DNA of 64,000 nucleotides from Flavobacterium pectinovorum (GTDB taxonomy: Bacteria; Bacteroidota; Bacteroidia; Flavobacteriales; Flavobacteriaceae). The first letter of the stretch is position 1. Every line of letters starts with the position of its first letter. The DNA lies in contig NZ_FRBX01000007.1 in NCBI RefSeq assembly GCF_900142715.1, forward strand, positions 303,402-367,401, written 5' to 3'. Positions 43,680-53,374 of this stretch are shown one piece after another. The notes under the pieces are model-generated. The model was given only the letters and a program-made list of their open reading frames with translations. It was not told the DNA's origin and did not search any database. The position numbers and the translations under genes are program-made.

Positions 43680-44996
43680 ATGAATGAAGCTAATCAGGCA
43701 ATTGGAAAATATCGCTGGACAATATGCAGTTTAGTATTTTTTGCTACAACTGTAAATTATTTAGATCGAAATGTAATAAGTTACCTAAGACCTTTTTTAG
43801 CAGAAGCCTTTCATTGGACACCGGAACAGGAGGTTATAGATTATTCGAATATTGAATTAGCATTTAAAATTGCCTATGCACTCGGAATGCTCGTTGCAGG
43901 TGGTATTATTGATAAACTAGGCACCAAAATTGGGTATGCAATTGCAACAGGTTTATGGAGTTTAGCAGCTATTGGTCACGCACTTGCTACTGGAACAGGA
44001 GGTTTTTTAATTGCAAGAGTGTTTTTAGGAATTACAGAAGCAGGAAATTTTCCTGCCGCCATTAAAGCCACAGCCGAATGGTTTCCGCAGAAAGAAAGAG
44101 CTTTGGCAACAGGAATTTTTAATTCAGGAAGTAATATCGGAGCGATCATTGTGCCTTTATCAGTGCCTTTTATTGCAGCGAATTACGGATGGCAATGGGC
44201 TTTTATCCTAACCGGAATAATTGGTTTTGTATGGCTCGTATTATGGTTCATCTATTATGAAATTCCCGAAAAGCAAAAACGTTTATCGCAAGCAGAATTA
44301 GAATATATAAACTCAGATAAAGCTCTAATAGTTGAAGTTGAAGATACAGAAAAGGTTTCATGGTTTAAATTGCTTAGCTTTCGCCAGACTTGGGCTTTTG
44401 CCATTGGAAAATTATTGACAGATCCTGTTTGGTGGTTTTATTTGTTCTGGCTGCCCGATTTTTTAATGAAACAATATAAACTTTCGGCAACTCAAATTAT
44501 CTGGCCTTGTGCCTTGGTTTACGTTATTGGAAGTATAGGAAGCATTGGCGGCGGATGGTTGCCGTTGAAACTAATAAATAAGGGATGGCCGGCTTATAAA
44601 GCGCGTAAAACCAGTATGCTAATTTATGCTTTTGCTGTTTTACCGGTTTTGTTTTCTCAGTATTTAGGAGCAATCAATATTTGGTGGGCCATTTTGGTAA
44701 TTGGTTTAGCGGTTTCTGCACATCAGGCGTGGAGTGCTAATATTTTTACAACTGTTTCAGATATGTTTCCTAAAAAGGCAACAGCTTCAGTTACAGGAAT
44801 AGGGGGTATGTTCGGTGCCCTTGGCGGAATTTTACTAACTTTATTGATTCAAAAAAATATGTTCGTCTATTATACCAAATTAGGAAAAATCGAAACCGGA
44901 TATTTTATTATGTTTTGCATCTGCGGAGCATCGTATTTGCTGGCCTGGCTGATTATGCATATTTTAGTTCCGAGGATGAAAAAAGTAGAAGTGTAA
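43680..44996 (+). CDS. exuT: hexuronate MFS transporter (ExuT-like), copy 2
   Basis: The 438-residue paralogue repeats the landmarks of its neighbour: YRWTICSLVFFATTVNYLDR, ARVFLGITEAGNFPAAIKAT, AHQAWSANIFTTVSDMFPKK and VTGIGGMFGALGGILLT. It lacks the helix 3-4 insert, so its length is that of ordinary ExuT. The two were formed by duplication and may differ in preference, for example galacturonate against an unsaturated or glucuronate substrate (inference). It is probably co-transcribed with copy 1 and followed by a second operator-controlled promoter at 45049. Confidence 0.88.
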   Translation: MNEANQAIGKYRWTICSLVFFATTVNYLDRNVISYLRPFLAEAFHWTPEQEVIDYSNIELAFKIAYALGMLVAGGIIDKLGTKIGYAIATGLWSLAAIGHALATGTGGFLIARVFLGITEAGNFPAAIKATAEWFPQKERALATGIFNSGSNIGAIIVPLSVPFIAANYGWQWAFILTGIIGFVWLVLWFIYYEIPEKQKRLSQAELEYINSDKALIVEVEDTEKVSWFKLLSFRQTWAFAIGKLLTDPVWWFYLFWLPDFLMKQYKLSATQIIWPCALVYVIGSIGSIGGGWLPLKLINKGWPAYKARKTSMLIYAFAVLPVLFSQYLGAINIWWAILVIGLAVSAHQAWSANIFTTVSDMFPKKATASVTGIGGMFGALGGILLTLLIQKNMFVYYTKLGKIETGYFIMFCICGASYLLAWLIMHILVPRMKKVEV

Positions 44997-45048
44997 AATC
45001 AACACAAATAATTTTTCATTTGTATTATGATATTTGAAGATAAAAATA

Positions 45049-45070
45049 TAATTTTGTGCAATCGATTACA
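45049..45070 (+). promoter_or_regulatory. kduI promoter with LacI-type operator
   Basis: The -7 box TAATTTTG (45049-45056) is followed without gap by the operator TGCAATCGATTACA (45057-45070), the same 14 bases and spacing as before exuT. The -33 element is not clear. The kduI ATG lies 14 bp further on. Confidence 0.75.
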
Positions 45071-45084
45071 TTAAAATAAAAATT

Positions 45085-45921
45085 ATGACAAAATATAGTT
45101 CAAGATACGCGTCAAGCCCAGAAGCTGTTAAACAATATGACACACAACAATTGAGAAATGAATTCTTAATTGATGATTTAATGCAGGAGAATGAAATTGT
45201 TTTAACGTACTCTCATTACGACCGCTATATTGCAGGTTCTGCAGTTCCTGTAAAAGATTTAACTCTTGAAACGATCGATCCGCTTAAAGCTGGATATTTT
45301 CTGGAAAGAAGAGAAATGGGAATCATAAATGTTGGCGGAAGCGGTTCTGTTTTGGTTGACGGAACATCTTATGAATTAGGTTTTAAAGATGCATTATACA
45401 TTGGAAGCGGAAATAAAGAAGTGATTTTTAAAAGTGATGACAGCAAAAATCCGGCTAAATTTTATATTAATTCTGCTCCGGCACACACAACATATCCAAC
45501 TGTAAAAGTAAGCTTGGAACAAGCAAATAAATTACAGCTTGGAACAATGGAAACGGCAAATCACCGTACGGTAAACCAAATGATTATCGGTAGTGTTGTA
45601 ACAACCTGCCAATTACAAATGGGAATGACGGAATTAAAAACGGGAAGTGTTTGGAATACCATGCCGGCACACGTACACGATCGTAGAATGGAAGTTTATT
45701 TCTATTTGGATATTCCGGAAAATCAGGCGGTTTGTCATTTTATGGGACAGCCTCAGGAAACAAGACATATCTGGATGAACAATCATCAGGCAGTAATTTC
45801 TCCGCCTTGGTCAATTCACTCAGGTTCAGGAACTTCAAATTATAGTTTTATTTGGGGAATGGCCGGTGAAAATTTAGATTATGGAGATATGGATGTTTGT
45901 AAAATCACTGATTTAAGATAA
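45085..45921 (+). CDS. kduI: 5-keto 4-deoxyuronate isomerase
   Basis: The 278-residue enzyme converts 5-keto-4-deoxyuronate (the open form of unsaturated galacturonate released from pectin) to 2,5-diketo-3-deoxygluconate. The zinc ligands known from the E. coli protein fall at the same positions: His196 and His198 (NTMPAHVHDRRMEVYFY), Glu203 and His245 (SPPWSIHSGSG). N-terminal YASSPEAVKQYDTQQLRNEF is typical. It leads an operon with kduD 4 bp downstream and uxaC after that, under a LacI-type operator. Confidence 0.95.
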   Translation: MTKYSSRYASSPEAVKQYDTQQLRNEFLIDDLMQENEIVLTYSHYDRYIAGSAVPVKDLTLETIDPLKAGYFLERREMGIINVGGSGSVLVDGTSYELGFKDALYIGSGNKEVIFKSDDSKNPAKFYINSAPAHTTYPTVKVSLEQANKLQLGTMETANHRTVNQMIIGSVVTTCQLQMGMTELKTGSVWNTMPAHVHDRRMEVYFYLDIPENQAVCHFMGQPQETRHIWMNNHQAVISPPWSIHSGSGTSNYSFIWGMAGENLDYGDMDVCKITDLR

Positions 45922-45925
45922 GAAT

Positions 45926-46717
45926 ATGACAAACTTATTTGATATAAAAGGAAAAGTTGCCCTTATTACAGGAAGTACACACGGACTGGGAATGGCAATG
46001 GCAAAAGGTTTAGGACAAGCCGGTGCTACAATTGTAGTAAACGGAAATTCATCTCAACAAAAAATTGATGATGCTGTTGCTGAACTTAAAAGTGAAGGAA
46101 TTAATGCTGTTGGTTATAGATTTAATGTAACCGAAGAGCAGGAAGTTAAAGCGGCCGTTGCTAAAATTGAAAGCGAAGTTGGACCAATAGATATTTTGAT
46201 TAATAACGCTGGAATCATCAAAAGAATTCCGCTTATCGATATGGAAGTTGCTGATTTTAAAGAAGTAATTGATATTGATTTGGTTTCTCCATTTATCGTT
46301 TCCAAGCATGTTGCCAAAGGAATGATCGAAAGAAGACAAGGAAAAATCATCAACATTTGCTCTATGATGAGCGAATTGGGTCGTAATACAGTTGGTGCTT
46401 ATGCTGCTGCAAAAGGCGGTTTAAAAATGCTGACTAAAAATATGGCAACAGAATGGGCTAAATACAATGTTCAGATCAACGGAATTGGACCGGGTTATTT
46501 TGCGACTGAACAAACAGCGCCGATCAGAGTTGACGGACATCCGTTTAATGATTTTATTATCAGCAGAACTCCGGCTGCTAAATGGGGTGATCCAAGCGAT
46601 TTAGCAGGAGCTGCAATTTTCTTATCTTCAAAAGCAAGTGATTTTGTTAACGGTCATATTTTATTTGTTGATGGAGGAATCCTGGCTACAATTGGTAAAC
46701 CGTCAAACGAAGAATAA
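45926..46717 (+). CDS. kduD: 2-keto-3-deoxygluconate 5-dehydrogenase (SDR)
   Basis: The 263-residue short-chain dehydrogenase reduces 2,5-diketo-3-deoxygluconate, the KduI product, to 2-keto-3-deoxygluconate with NAD(P)H. The cofactor motif TGSTHGLG spans residues 15-22, NNAGIIKR is at about 93, and the catalytic set is Ser146, Tyr159 and Lys163 (NTVGAYAAAKGG). Gluconate 5-dehydrogenases are close relatives, but the 4-bp spacing from kduI decides the call. It is followed by uxaC after 24 bp. Confidence 0.92.
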   Translation: MTNLFDIKGKVALITGSTHGLGMAMAKGLGQAGATIVVNGNSSQQKIDDAVAELKSEGINAVGYRFNVTEEQEVKAAVAKIESEVGPIDILINNAGIIKRIPLIDMEVADFKEVIDIDLVSPFIVSKHVAKGMIERRQGKIINICSMMSELGRNTVGAYAAAKGGLKMLTKNMATEWAKYNVQINGIGPGYFATEQTAPIRVDGHPFNDFIISRTPAAKWGDPSDLAGAAIFLSSKASDFVNGHILFVDGGILATIGKPSNEE

Positions 46718-46741
46718 ATTCTCAATTATAATTAAAAAGAC

Positions 46742-48145
46742 ATGAGTGCTAAGACTTTCATAAACGATAATTTTTTACTTGAAAATAAATATGCTGAAGA
46801 GTTATACCACAATTACTCAAAAAATCAGCCCATTATAGATTACCACAATCACCTTAATCCGCAGTTTATTGCCGAAGACAAAATCTTTGACAACATTACG
46901 CAGGTTTGGATCAACGGAGATCACTACAAATGGCGTGCAATGCGTACATTGGGAATCAACGAACAGTTTGTAACCGGAAATGGTTCTGATAAAGATAAGT
47001 TCTTAAACTGGGGAAAAACCGTTCCCTACACGATGCGTAATCCTTTGTACCACTGGACACATTTAGAATTGGCGCGTTATTTTGATATTTATGATTTACT
47101 GAATGAAAAATCAGCAGAGAAAATTTATATCGAAACTTCAGAAAAAATAAATTCTGCAGCATATAGCACACAAAACTTACTTAAAAAAGTAAACGCTGAA
47201 TTGGTTTGTACTACAGAAGACCCAATTGATACTTTAGAGTTTCACCAGAAACTGGCTAAAAACCCGATTGGAACAAAAATGAGTACGGCATTCAGACCTG
47301 ATAAAGCTATCCTTATTTCAAATGATGGCTATAACGCATATCTGGATACGTTGGGGGACGTATCCGGAATTGCGATTAATACTTACGCAGACTTACAAAC
47401 TGGATTGAGAAAAAGAATCGAATTCTTTAACCAAAATGGCTGTAAATTAAGCGATCACGGTTTAGATCAGATTTATTTTGAAAACTTTACAGAAAGTGAA
47501 ATAAATTCAATTTTCAAAAAGAAAAGAGAAAACCAAACGATAACGCCAGAAGAAGCTTTGAAATTTCAAAGTGCTATTTTATTGTTTTTATCTGAAACTT
47601 ATCACGAATTTGGCTGGGTTCAGCAATTTCACTTAGGTGCTTTAAGAAACAATAATGCGCGTATGCACAGAATTTTAGGACCTGATACAGGCTGGGATTC
47701 TATTGGAGATTATCCACAGGCACAAAAACTGTCTTCGTTTTTAAATACATTAGACAGTAAAGATAAATTGACAAAAACGATTATTTATAACCTAAATCCG
47801 GCTGATAACGAAGTTATGGCTACGATGATTGGAAATTTCAACGACGGAAGCGTTAGAGGAAAAGTTCAGTTTGGTTCAGGATGGTGGTTTTTAGATCAGA
47901 AAGACGGAATGACAAAACAATTAAATGCGCTTTCAAACATGGGATTAATTAGTTGTTTTGTTGGAATGCTAACAGATTCACGAAGCTTTTTATCTTTCCC
48001 AAGACATGAATATTTCAGACGTATTTTATGTAATCTTTTAGGAGATGAAATACAAAGAGGTGAACTTCCTGCAGATATGGAATGGATTGGAAAACTGGTT
48101 GCTGATATTTCATACAACAACGCAAAGGAATATTTCAAATTTTAA
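46742..48145 (+). CDS. uxaC: uronate isomerase
   Basis: The 467-residue enzyme turns galacturonate into tagaturonate and glucuronate into fructuronate. It has the amidohydrolase-like barrel of UxaC: QPIIDYHNHLNPQFIAEDKI with the metal histidines 35 and 37, GDHYKWRAMRTLGI, QFHLGALRNNNARMHRILGP then DTGWDSIGDYP, and FVGMLTDSRSFLSFPRHEYF. It is third in the kduI operon. Fructuronate could also be reduced by the tagaturonate/fructuronate reductase relatives, but only one reductase gene is seen here, so galacturonate is the main input. Confidence 0.95.
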   Translation: MSAKTFINDNFLLENKYAEELYHNYSKNQPIIDYHNHLNPQFIAEDKIFDNITQVWINGDHYKWRAMRTLGINEQFVTGNGSDKDKFLNWGKTVPYTMRNPLYHWTHLELARYFDIYDLLNEKSAEKIYIETSEKINSAAYSTQNLLKKVNAELVCTTEDPIDTLEFHQKLAKNPIGTKMSTAFRPDKAILISNDGYNAYLDTLGDVSGIAINTYADLQTGLRKRIEFFNQNGCKLSDHGLDQIYFENFTESEINSIFKKKRENQTITPEEALKFQSAILLFLSETYHEFGWVQQFHLGALRNNNARMHRILGPDTGWDSIGDYPQAQKLSSFLNTLDSKDKLTKTIIYNLNPADNEVMATMIGNFNDGSVRGKVQFGSGWWFLDQKDGMTKQLNALSNMGLISCFVGMLTDSRSFLSFPRHEYFRRILCNLLGDEIQRGELPADMEWIGKLVADISYNNAKEYFKF

Positions 48146-48148
48146 TTG

Positions 48149-48185
48149 AGAATATAGAGAATAGAATATAGAGAATAGAATAAAG
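48149..48185 (+). repeat. 14-bp tandem repeat between uxaC and kdgK
   Basis: AGAATATAGAGAAT is present twice in full and then partly (AGAATAAAG). A possible -7 box TAAGTTTG for kdgK lies downstream at 48218-48225. Confidence 0.6.
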
Positions 48186-48303
48186 AAGCAAGAAGAAAGA
48201 GTTTATACTATACGTGTTAAGTTTGATTAATCTTAAAACTTTATTTTCTTAATTTCTTAATGGTAAAAAGAAAAACTTTTACTGGTAAAAACAATAAAAT
48301 AAT

Positions 48304-49326
48304 ATGAGTAAAATAGTTGCATTCGGTGAAATTATGTTACGTCTTTCGACAGAGCGACACCTGCGTTTTGCACAATCTACAGCATTTGGAGCTACTTATG
48401 GTGGCGGTGAGTTTAATGTTTGTGTGTCTTTGGCAAATTATGGCTTAAATGCTGAGTTTGTAACAAGATTGCCTGAAAACGAAATTGGCGGATCTGCGTT
48501 GAGAGAAATACGAAAAATGAATGTAGAATCTAAAAATATAATTTTTGGAGGAGAACGTTTAGGAATCTATTTTCTTGAAACAGGAGCTGGCACAAGAGGA
48601 AGTAACGTTGTTTACGACCGCGCACACAGTTCAATGGCAACTATTGAAAAAGGATTGGTTGACTGGGAAAAAGTTCTGGAAGGTGCTACCTGGTTTCACT
48701 GGAGCGGCATTACGCCGGCGATTTCTCAAAGTGCCGCTGAAGCTTGTTTAGAAGCGATTAAAGTGGCACACAAAATGGGAATAATGATTTCATGCGACTT
48801 AAATTACAGATCAAAATTGTGGCAATATGGCAAAGCGCCAAGCGATGTTATGCCAGAAATGCTGCAATATAGTAATGTTATTTTAGGAGATATTGATACG
48901 GCATATTTTATGTTGGGAATTCCGAAAGTAAATCCAAATTATCAGGATGAAAAATCACTTCCGGTTTTATATACGAAGTTATTTGATTTGATTCCGAATT
49001 TAAAAACCGTTGCGACAACATTACGTTATTCTGTAAGTGCATCGCATCAAAGAATTGGCGGGGTTTTATTTGATGGAAAAGCCATTTACCACGCTGCCGT
49101 AAAAGAAGTAACTCCGGTTGTAGACAGAGTAGGTAGTGGAGACGCTTTTATGGGCGGATTGATTTACGGATTGTTACAATATCAAAATAATAATCAAAAA
49201 GCTTTGGATTTTGCAGTTGCGGCTTGTTGCTTAAAACATACCATTGCCGGCGATTACAATTTGGTTACATTAAAAGAAGTTGAAAACATGCTTGGTGGTG
49301 ATTCTGCGGGATTAGTATCAAGATAA
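48304..49326 (+). CDS. kdgK: 2-keto-3-deoxygluconate kinase (PfkB family)
   Basis: The 340-residue sugar kinase phosphorylates 2-keto-3-deoxygluconate to KDPG. The PfkB signatures are FGATYGGGEFNVCVSLANYG near residue 30 and DRVGSGDAFMGGLIYGLL with catalytic Asp280. The N-terminal IVAFGEIMLRLSTERHLRFA fits this branch. A 158-bp gap with a short tandem repeat and a possible TAAGTTTG -7 box separates it from uxaC, so it may have an extra promoter. The aldolase gene follows after 11 bp. Confidence 0.93.
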   Translation: MSKIVAFGEIMLRLSTERHLRFAQSTAFGATYGGGEFNVCVSLANYGLNAEFVTRLPENEIGGSALREIRKMNVESKNIIFGGERLGIYFLETGAGTRGSNVVYDRAHSSMATIEKGLVDWEKVLEGATWFHWSGITPAISQSAAEACLEAIKVAHKMGIMISCDLNYRSKLWQYGKAPSDVMPEMLQYSNVILGDIDTAYFMLGIPKVNPNYQDEKSLPVLYTKLFDLIPNLKTVATTLRYSVSASHQRIGGVLFDGKAIYHAAVKEVTPVVDRVGSGDAFMGGLIYGLLQYQNNNQKALDFAVAACCLKHTIAGDYNLVTLKEVENMLGGDSAGLVSR

Positions 49327-49337
49327 ATAATATAGAA

Positions 49338-50009
49338 ATGGCAAAATATTCAAGAATTGAAGTAGCTCAACAAATGAAAGATAACGGAATGGTTCCGCTA
49401 TTTTTTCATTCGGATATTGAAATCAGTAAAAAAGTACTAAAAGCCTGTTATGACGGTGGTTCTCGTTTAATGGAATTTACCAGCAGAGGCGATTTTGCCC
49501 ACGAAGTTTTTGGTGCTTTAAATAAATATGCTTTGTCAGAATTACCGGGAATGATTCTGGGAGTTGGTTCTGTTACAGATGCTGCTTCGGCATCGTTATA
49601 CATGAGTTTAGGTGCCAATTTTATTGTAACTCCGGTTTTTAGAGAAGATATTGCAATTGCCTGTAATCGTCGTAAAGTTTTGTGGTCGCCAGGTTGCGGA
49701 ACACTTTCTGAGATTGCAAGAGCCGAAGAATTAGGCTGCGAAATTGTAAAATTATTCCCTGCGGATATTTATGGACCAGAGTTTATTAAAGCGATAAAAG
49801 GACCTTGCCCGTGGACAAATATTATGCCAACAGGAGGTGTTTATCCAACGGTTGAAAGTTTGTCTTCCTGGTTAAATGCAGGAGCTACTTGTGTTGGATT
49901 AGGTTCGCAATTAATTTCGAAAGATATATTAGATAACAATGATTATGACGGACTTAAAACAAAAGTGAGTCAGGTTCTTGAGATCATCAAAAATATTAAA
50001 AATAAATAA
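49338..50009 (+). CDS. eda: KDPG/KHG aldolase
   Basis: The 223-residue class I aldolase cleaves 2-keto-3-deoxy-6-phosphogluconate to pyruvate and glyceraldehyde 3-phosphate. The Schiff-base lysine is Lys138 (GCEIVKLFPADIYGPEFI) and the acid-base glutamate is Glu46 (SRLMEFTSRGD). GVGSVTDAASASLYMSLGAN and WSPGCGTLSEIARAEELG are family landmarks. It is 11 bp after kdgK, so the last two steps of the uronate route are co-expressed. The KDPG enzyme also serves the Entner-Doudoroff pathway, but its place here is uronate catabolism. Confidence 0.94.
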   Translation: MAKYSRIEVAQQMKDNGMVPLFFHSDIEISKKVLKACYDGGSRLMEFTSRGDFAHEVFGALNKYALSELPGMILGVGSVTDAASASLYMSLGANFIVTPVFREDIAIACNRRKVLWSPGCGTLSEIARAEELGCEIVKLFPADIYGPEFIKAIKGPCPWTNIMPTGGVYPTVESLSSWLNAGATCVGLGSQLISKDILDNNDYDGLKTKVSQVLEIIKNIKNK

Positions 50010-50226
50010 GGAGTAATCATACCGATTCCTTATTTGAATTGCAGTTTTTTTTAGATTTTAACGTTTTGTAATTGAGCATTACGCTTGCTAAATACAGCTT
50101 GTCACTCCTCACAGCAAATTGTATTTTACTCTTACAAGTGTAATGTTTCTTTTACAATTAAAAAAACTTCTTATAAAAGCAATAAGGTATTTATCGTGGT
50201 TATTTATAACACTTTAAGAATTTAAA

Positions 50227-51669
50227 ATGAAACAGTTAAACAGAAAAAATACAGGATTAGAAAAATTAAATCCAATTAAGGTTGTTCAGTTTGGAGAAGG
50301 TAATTTTTTAAGAGCTTTTGTTGATTATGCTTTTCACAAACTAAATAAAGAAGTTGATTTTAATGCTGGTATTGCAATGGTTCAGCCTTTAAAAGACGGT
50401 ATGGTGCACCTGATTAATGATCAGGATGGTCTTTATACTTTGTTTATGAACGGAATTAAAAAGGGCGAAAAAATACAAGATATTGAGTTAATCACTAATA
50501 TTGTAAAAGCAATAAATCCGTATACCGAATTTGCAGATTATTTAGCTTTAGCGAAGGAAGAAGAACTTCAGTTTATTGTTTCAAATACTACTGAAGCCGG
50601 TATTGAATTCATTGAAAGTGATACTCCGGATATGAAGCCGCCAGTTTCATTTCCTGCAAAGCTGACTGTTTTATTGTATGAAAGATTCAAGCATTTCAAT
50701 GGAGATGCTTCTAAAGCAGTAACGATCATTCCTTGCGAATTGATTGATTATAACTCAGAAACGCTGAAAAAATATATTTTGCAATATGTTGATTTATGGA
50801 AATTAGAGGATGCATTTAAAACTTGGGTATCAGATGCTTGTACGTATCACAGTACTTTAGTTGACAGAATTGTTCCTGGATATCCAAGAGCTGAAATTGA
50901 AGAATACAATAATAAATTAGATTATCAGGACAATTTAATTGTTGCTGCAGAACCTTTCTTTCTTTGGGCTATTGAAGGTGGTGAGGATTTAAAAGCAAAA
51001 TTACCTTTTCATAAAACGAATTTGAATGTAAAAATCGTTGATGATATACGTCCTTTTAAAATGATTAAAGTTCGTATTCTAAACGGTGCGCACACGGCAA
51101 TGGTTCCTTTTTCACTTTTGTATGGTAACAAATTAGTGATGGAAACTGTTAACGGAGATTTTACCGGAAAATTTGTAGACGGCGTTATTGGTGAAATTAG
51201 TGAAACGCTTGATATGGACAAAAATGAAATTACGGCTTATTCTGAGGAAGTAATGGACCGATTTAAAAATCCATTTATCAAACATGCATTGGCTGATATT
51301 GCATTAAATTCGATTTCGAAATTCAAAGTAAGAGTTTTGCCTAGTTTATTAGGATATTATAATGCTAACAAAAAATTGCCTGTTAATTTGACTTTTTCAT
51401 TAGCGAGTTTAATTCAATTCTATAAAGGAACATGGAATAACGAAACATTGCCTGTAAAAGATTCTCCAGAGATAGTTGAAGCATTTAAAAATGCATGGCA
51501 ATTAGGATCTGCAGATTTAGTTGTTGCTAAAATATTAGCTAACACCGAATTTTGGGGTGAAGATTTAACTAAAATCAATGGTTTATCTGAAGCTTTAGTA
51601 TTGGCCTTAAATGAGATTGAAGAAAACGGAATAGAAAAAGGTTTTGCTAATTTTAGCAAACAATATTAA
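50227..51669 (+). CDS. uxaB: tagaturonate reductase
   Basis: The 480-residue member of the mannitol dehydrogenase family reduces tagaturonate to altronate with NADH. The nucleotide-binding start is VVQFGEGNFLRAFVDYAF, the middle has IVSNTTEAGIEF and TIIPCELIDYN, and the catalytic motif is KMIKVRILNGAHTAM (Lys, Asn and His of K-x5-N-x2-H). A 217-bp gap separates it from eda, with no LacI-type operator or obvious -7 box that I can see, so its promoter is uncertain. uxaA follows after 33 bp. Confidence 0.93.
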   Translation: MKQLNRKNTGLEKLNPIKVVQFGEGNFLRAFVDYAFHKLNKEVDFNAGIAMVQPLKDGMVHLINDQDGLYTLFMNGIKKGEKIQDIELITNIVKAINPYTEFADYLALAKEEELQFIVSNTTEAGIEFIESDTPDMKPPVSFPAKLTVLLYERFKHFNGDASKAVTIIPCELIDYNSETLKKYILQYVDLWKLEDAFKTWVSDACTYHSTLVDRIVPGYPRAEIEEYNNKLDYQDNLIVAAEPFFLWAIEGGEDLKAKLPFHKTNLNVKIVDDIRPFKMIKVRILNGAHTAMVPFSLLYGNKLVMETVNGDFTGKFVDGVIGEISETLDMDKNEITAYSEEVMDRFKNPFIKHALADIALNSISKFKVRVLPSLLGYYNANKKLPVNLTFSLASLIQFYKGTWNNETLPVKDSPEIVEAFKNAWQLGSADLVVAKILANTEFWGEDLTKINGLSEALVLALNEIEENGIEKGFANFSKQY

Positions 51670-51702
51670 TTAGATTACAAGTACTTTTAAAAAATAACAA
51701 TC

Positions 51703-53319
51703 ATGCAAAAGAAATTAATAAAAGTAAACCCTTCAGATAATGTAGCAGTTGCATTAGTGAATTTGGTTGCTGGTGAAGTAATCAACTTTGAGGGACAAGA
51801 TATTACAATTGTATCTGATGTGAAAATGAAACATAAAATCGCCATGCATACTTTTGAAGTAGGTGAGCGTATTATTATGTATGGTGTTTTGGTTGGAAAA
51901 GCAAGTGCCAGAATTGAAAAAGGAGGTTTACTTTCTACAGAAAATGTAAAACATGAAAGTGATAAAGTAACAGGTAAAACCGAAACGATTGGATGGAATT
52001 CTCCAAATATTGACAAATGGAAAGATAGAACGTGGCAGGGCTATCATAGAGAAGATGGTCAGGTTGGAACTGAGAATGTTTGGTTGTTTTTCCCGTTAGT
52101 TTTTTGTGAAAACAGAAATATCGAAATCCTAAAAGATATTTTCGAGAAGGAATTAATGAAACCTAAAGAAAACGATTATCAGTTGTTGCTTCGTTCTTTG
52201 GTAAAAACAGAAACAGGCGGAACTGGTAATGAAGCAGCTTCTAACGATGCTAATTTATTCAATAACATCGAAGTGAAATTTATCACACATCAGGGTGGTT
52301 GCGGCGGAATTCGTCAGGATTCGCACAGTCTGGCTAAATTATTGGCCGGATATGTAAATAATCCAAACGTTGCAGGAGCTACAGTTTTGAGTTTAGGATG
52401 TCAGAATCTTCAAATTCAAATTTTTAAAGATGCTTTGGATGCTATTAATCCAAACAGTAAAAAACCAGTTTTGATTTACGATCAACAACAAATTGGTACA
52501 ATTGAAACCATGTTGAGCAGTGTTGTAAAAGATACTTTTGAAGCTATTAAAATAGCTAACGATATAAAAAGAGAGCCAGCGCCATTGTCTAAATTAAGAA
52601 TTGGTTTAGAGTGTGGTGGTTCTGATGGATTTTCTGGAATTTCTGCAAACCCAACATTGGGAGTGCTATCAGATCATTTAGTTGCTTTAGGAGGAACTAC
52701 AATTCTTTCTGAATTCCCTGAATTATGTGGAGTAGAACAGGAATTAGTAAACCGTTGTGTAGATGATAAGGATGGAAAACGTTTCTTAGACTTAATGCAA
52801 TGGTACGAAAAAACAGTTGTAGACGCAGGTTCAGGATTTGACATGAATCCATCTCCAGGTAACATCAAAGACGGTTTGATTACAGATGCAATGAAATCTG
52901 CTGGTGCTGCTAAAAAAGGAGGAACTTCACCAATTACAGGTGTTTTCGATTATGGAGAATATATTAATGAACCAGGCTTTACATTGTTATGTACTCCTGG
53001 AAACGATGTGGAGTGTACAACTGCAATGGTAGGTTCTGGAGCAAATATGGTTTTATTTACAACAGGTTTAGGGACTCCAACAGGAAACCCAATTGCACCG
53101 GTTGTAAAAATTTCATCTAATACAGAATTGGCTAAAAAGATGTCAGACATTATTGATATTGACACCGGAGGAATTATCACAGGTGAAAAATCAATTGATG
53201 AAATGGCAGACGAAATGCTTGAATTTATTATTGATGTAGCCAGCGGTACTGTTAAAACCAAAGCTGCAATTTTAAATCAAAACGACTTTATTCCTTGGAA
53301 AAGAGGAGTTTCACTTTAA
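51703..53319 (+). CDS. uxaA: altronate dehydratase
   Basis: The 538-residue iron-dependent enzyme removes water from altronate to give 2-keto-3-deoxygluconate. Residues 1-~85 form the SAF domain (VNPSDNVAVALVNLVAGEVI, KHKIAMHTFEVGERIIMYG). The main domain carries FITHQGGCGGIRQDS, SLGCQNLQIQ, LRIGLECGGSDGFSGISANP and TTGLGTPTGNPIAPV. It is about 40 residues longer than the enterobacterial enzyme, mostly in the segment after the SAF domain. It closes the uxaB-uxaA pair and is followed by a strong terminator. Confidence 0.94.
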   Translation: MQKKLIKVNPSDNVAVALVNLVAGEVINFEGQDITIVSDVKMKHKIAMHTFEVGERIIMYGVLVGKASARIEKGGLLSTENVKHESDKVTGKTETIGWNSPNIDKWKDRTWQGYHREDGQVGTENVWLFFPLVFCENRNIEILKDIFEKELMKPKENDYQLLLRSLVKTETGGTGNEAASNDANLFNNIEVKFITHQGGCGGIRQDSHSLAKLLAGYVNNPNVAGATVLSLGCQNLQIQIFKDALDAINPNSKKPVLIYDQQQIGTIETMLSSVVKDTFEAIKIANDIKREPAPLSKLRIGLECGGSDGFSGISANPTLGVLSDHLVALGGTTILSEFPELCGVEQELVNRCVDDKDGKRFLDLMQWYEKTVVDAGSGFDMNPSPGNIKDGLITDAMKSAGAAKKGGTSPITGVFDYGEYINEPGFTLLCTPGNDVECTTAMVGSGANMVLFTTGLGTPTGNPIAPVVKISSNTELAKKMSDIIDIDTGGIITGEKSIDEMADEMLEFIIDVASGTVKTKAAILNQNDFIPWKRGVSL

Positions 53320-53335
53320 TAGAAGTTAACTTTAT

Positions 53336-53366
53336 AAAAAAAGCTCACTAAACAGTGAGCTTTTTT
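53336..53366 (+). terminator. intrinsic terminator after uxaA
   Basis: AGCTCACT (53342-53349) and AGTGAGCT (53354-53361) pair around AAAC, extended by A and T runs. Confidence 0.9.
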
Positions 53367-53374
53367 GTTTTTTT

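Noticed and set aside
50010..50226. Search for a LacI-type operator before uxaB
   Set aside because: No ATCGAT-centred palindrome is present; only unrelated AT-rich sequence and a weak hairpin.
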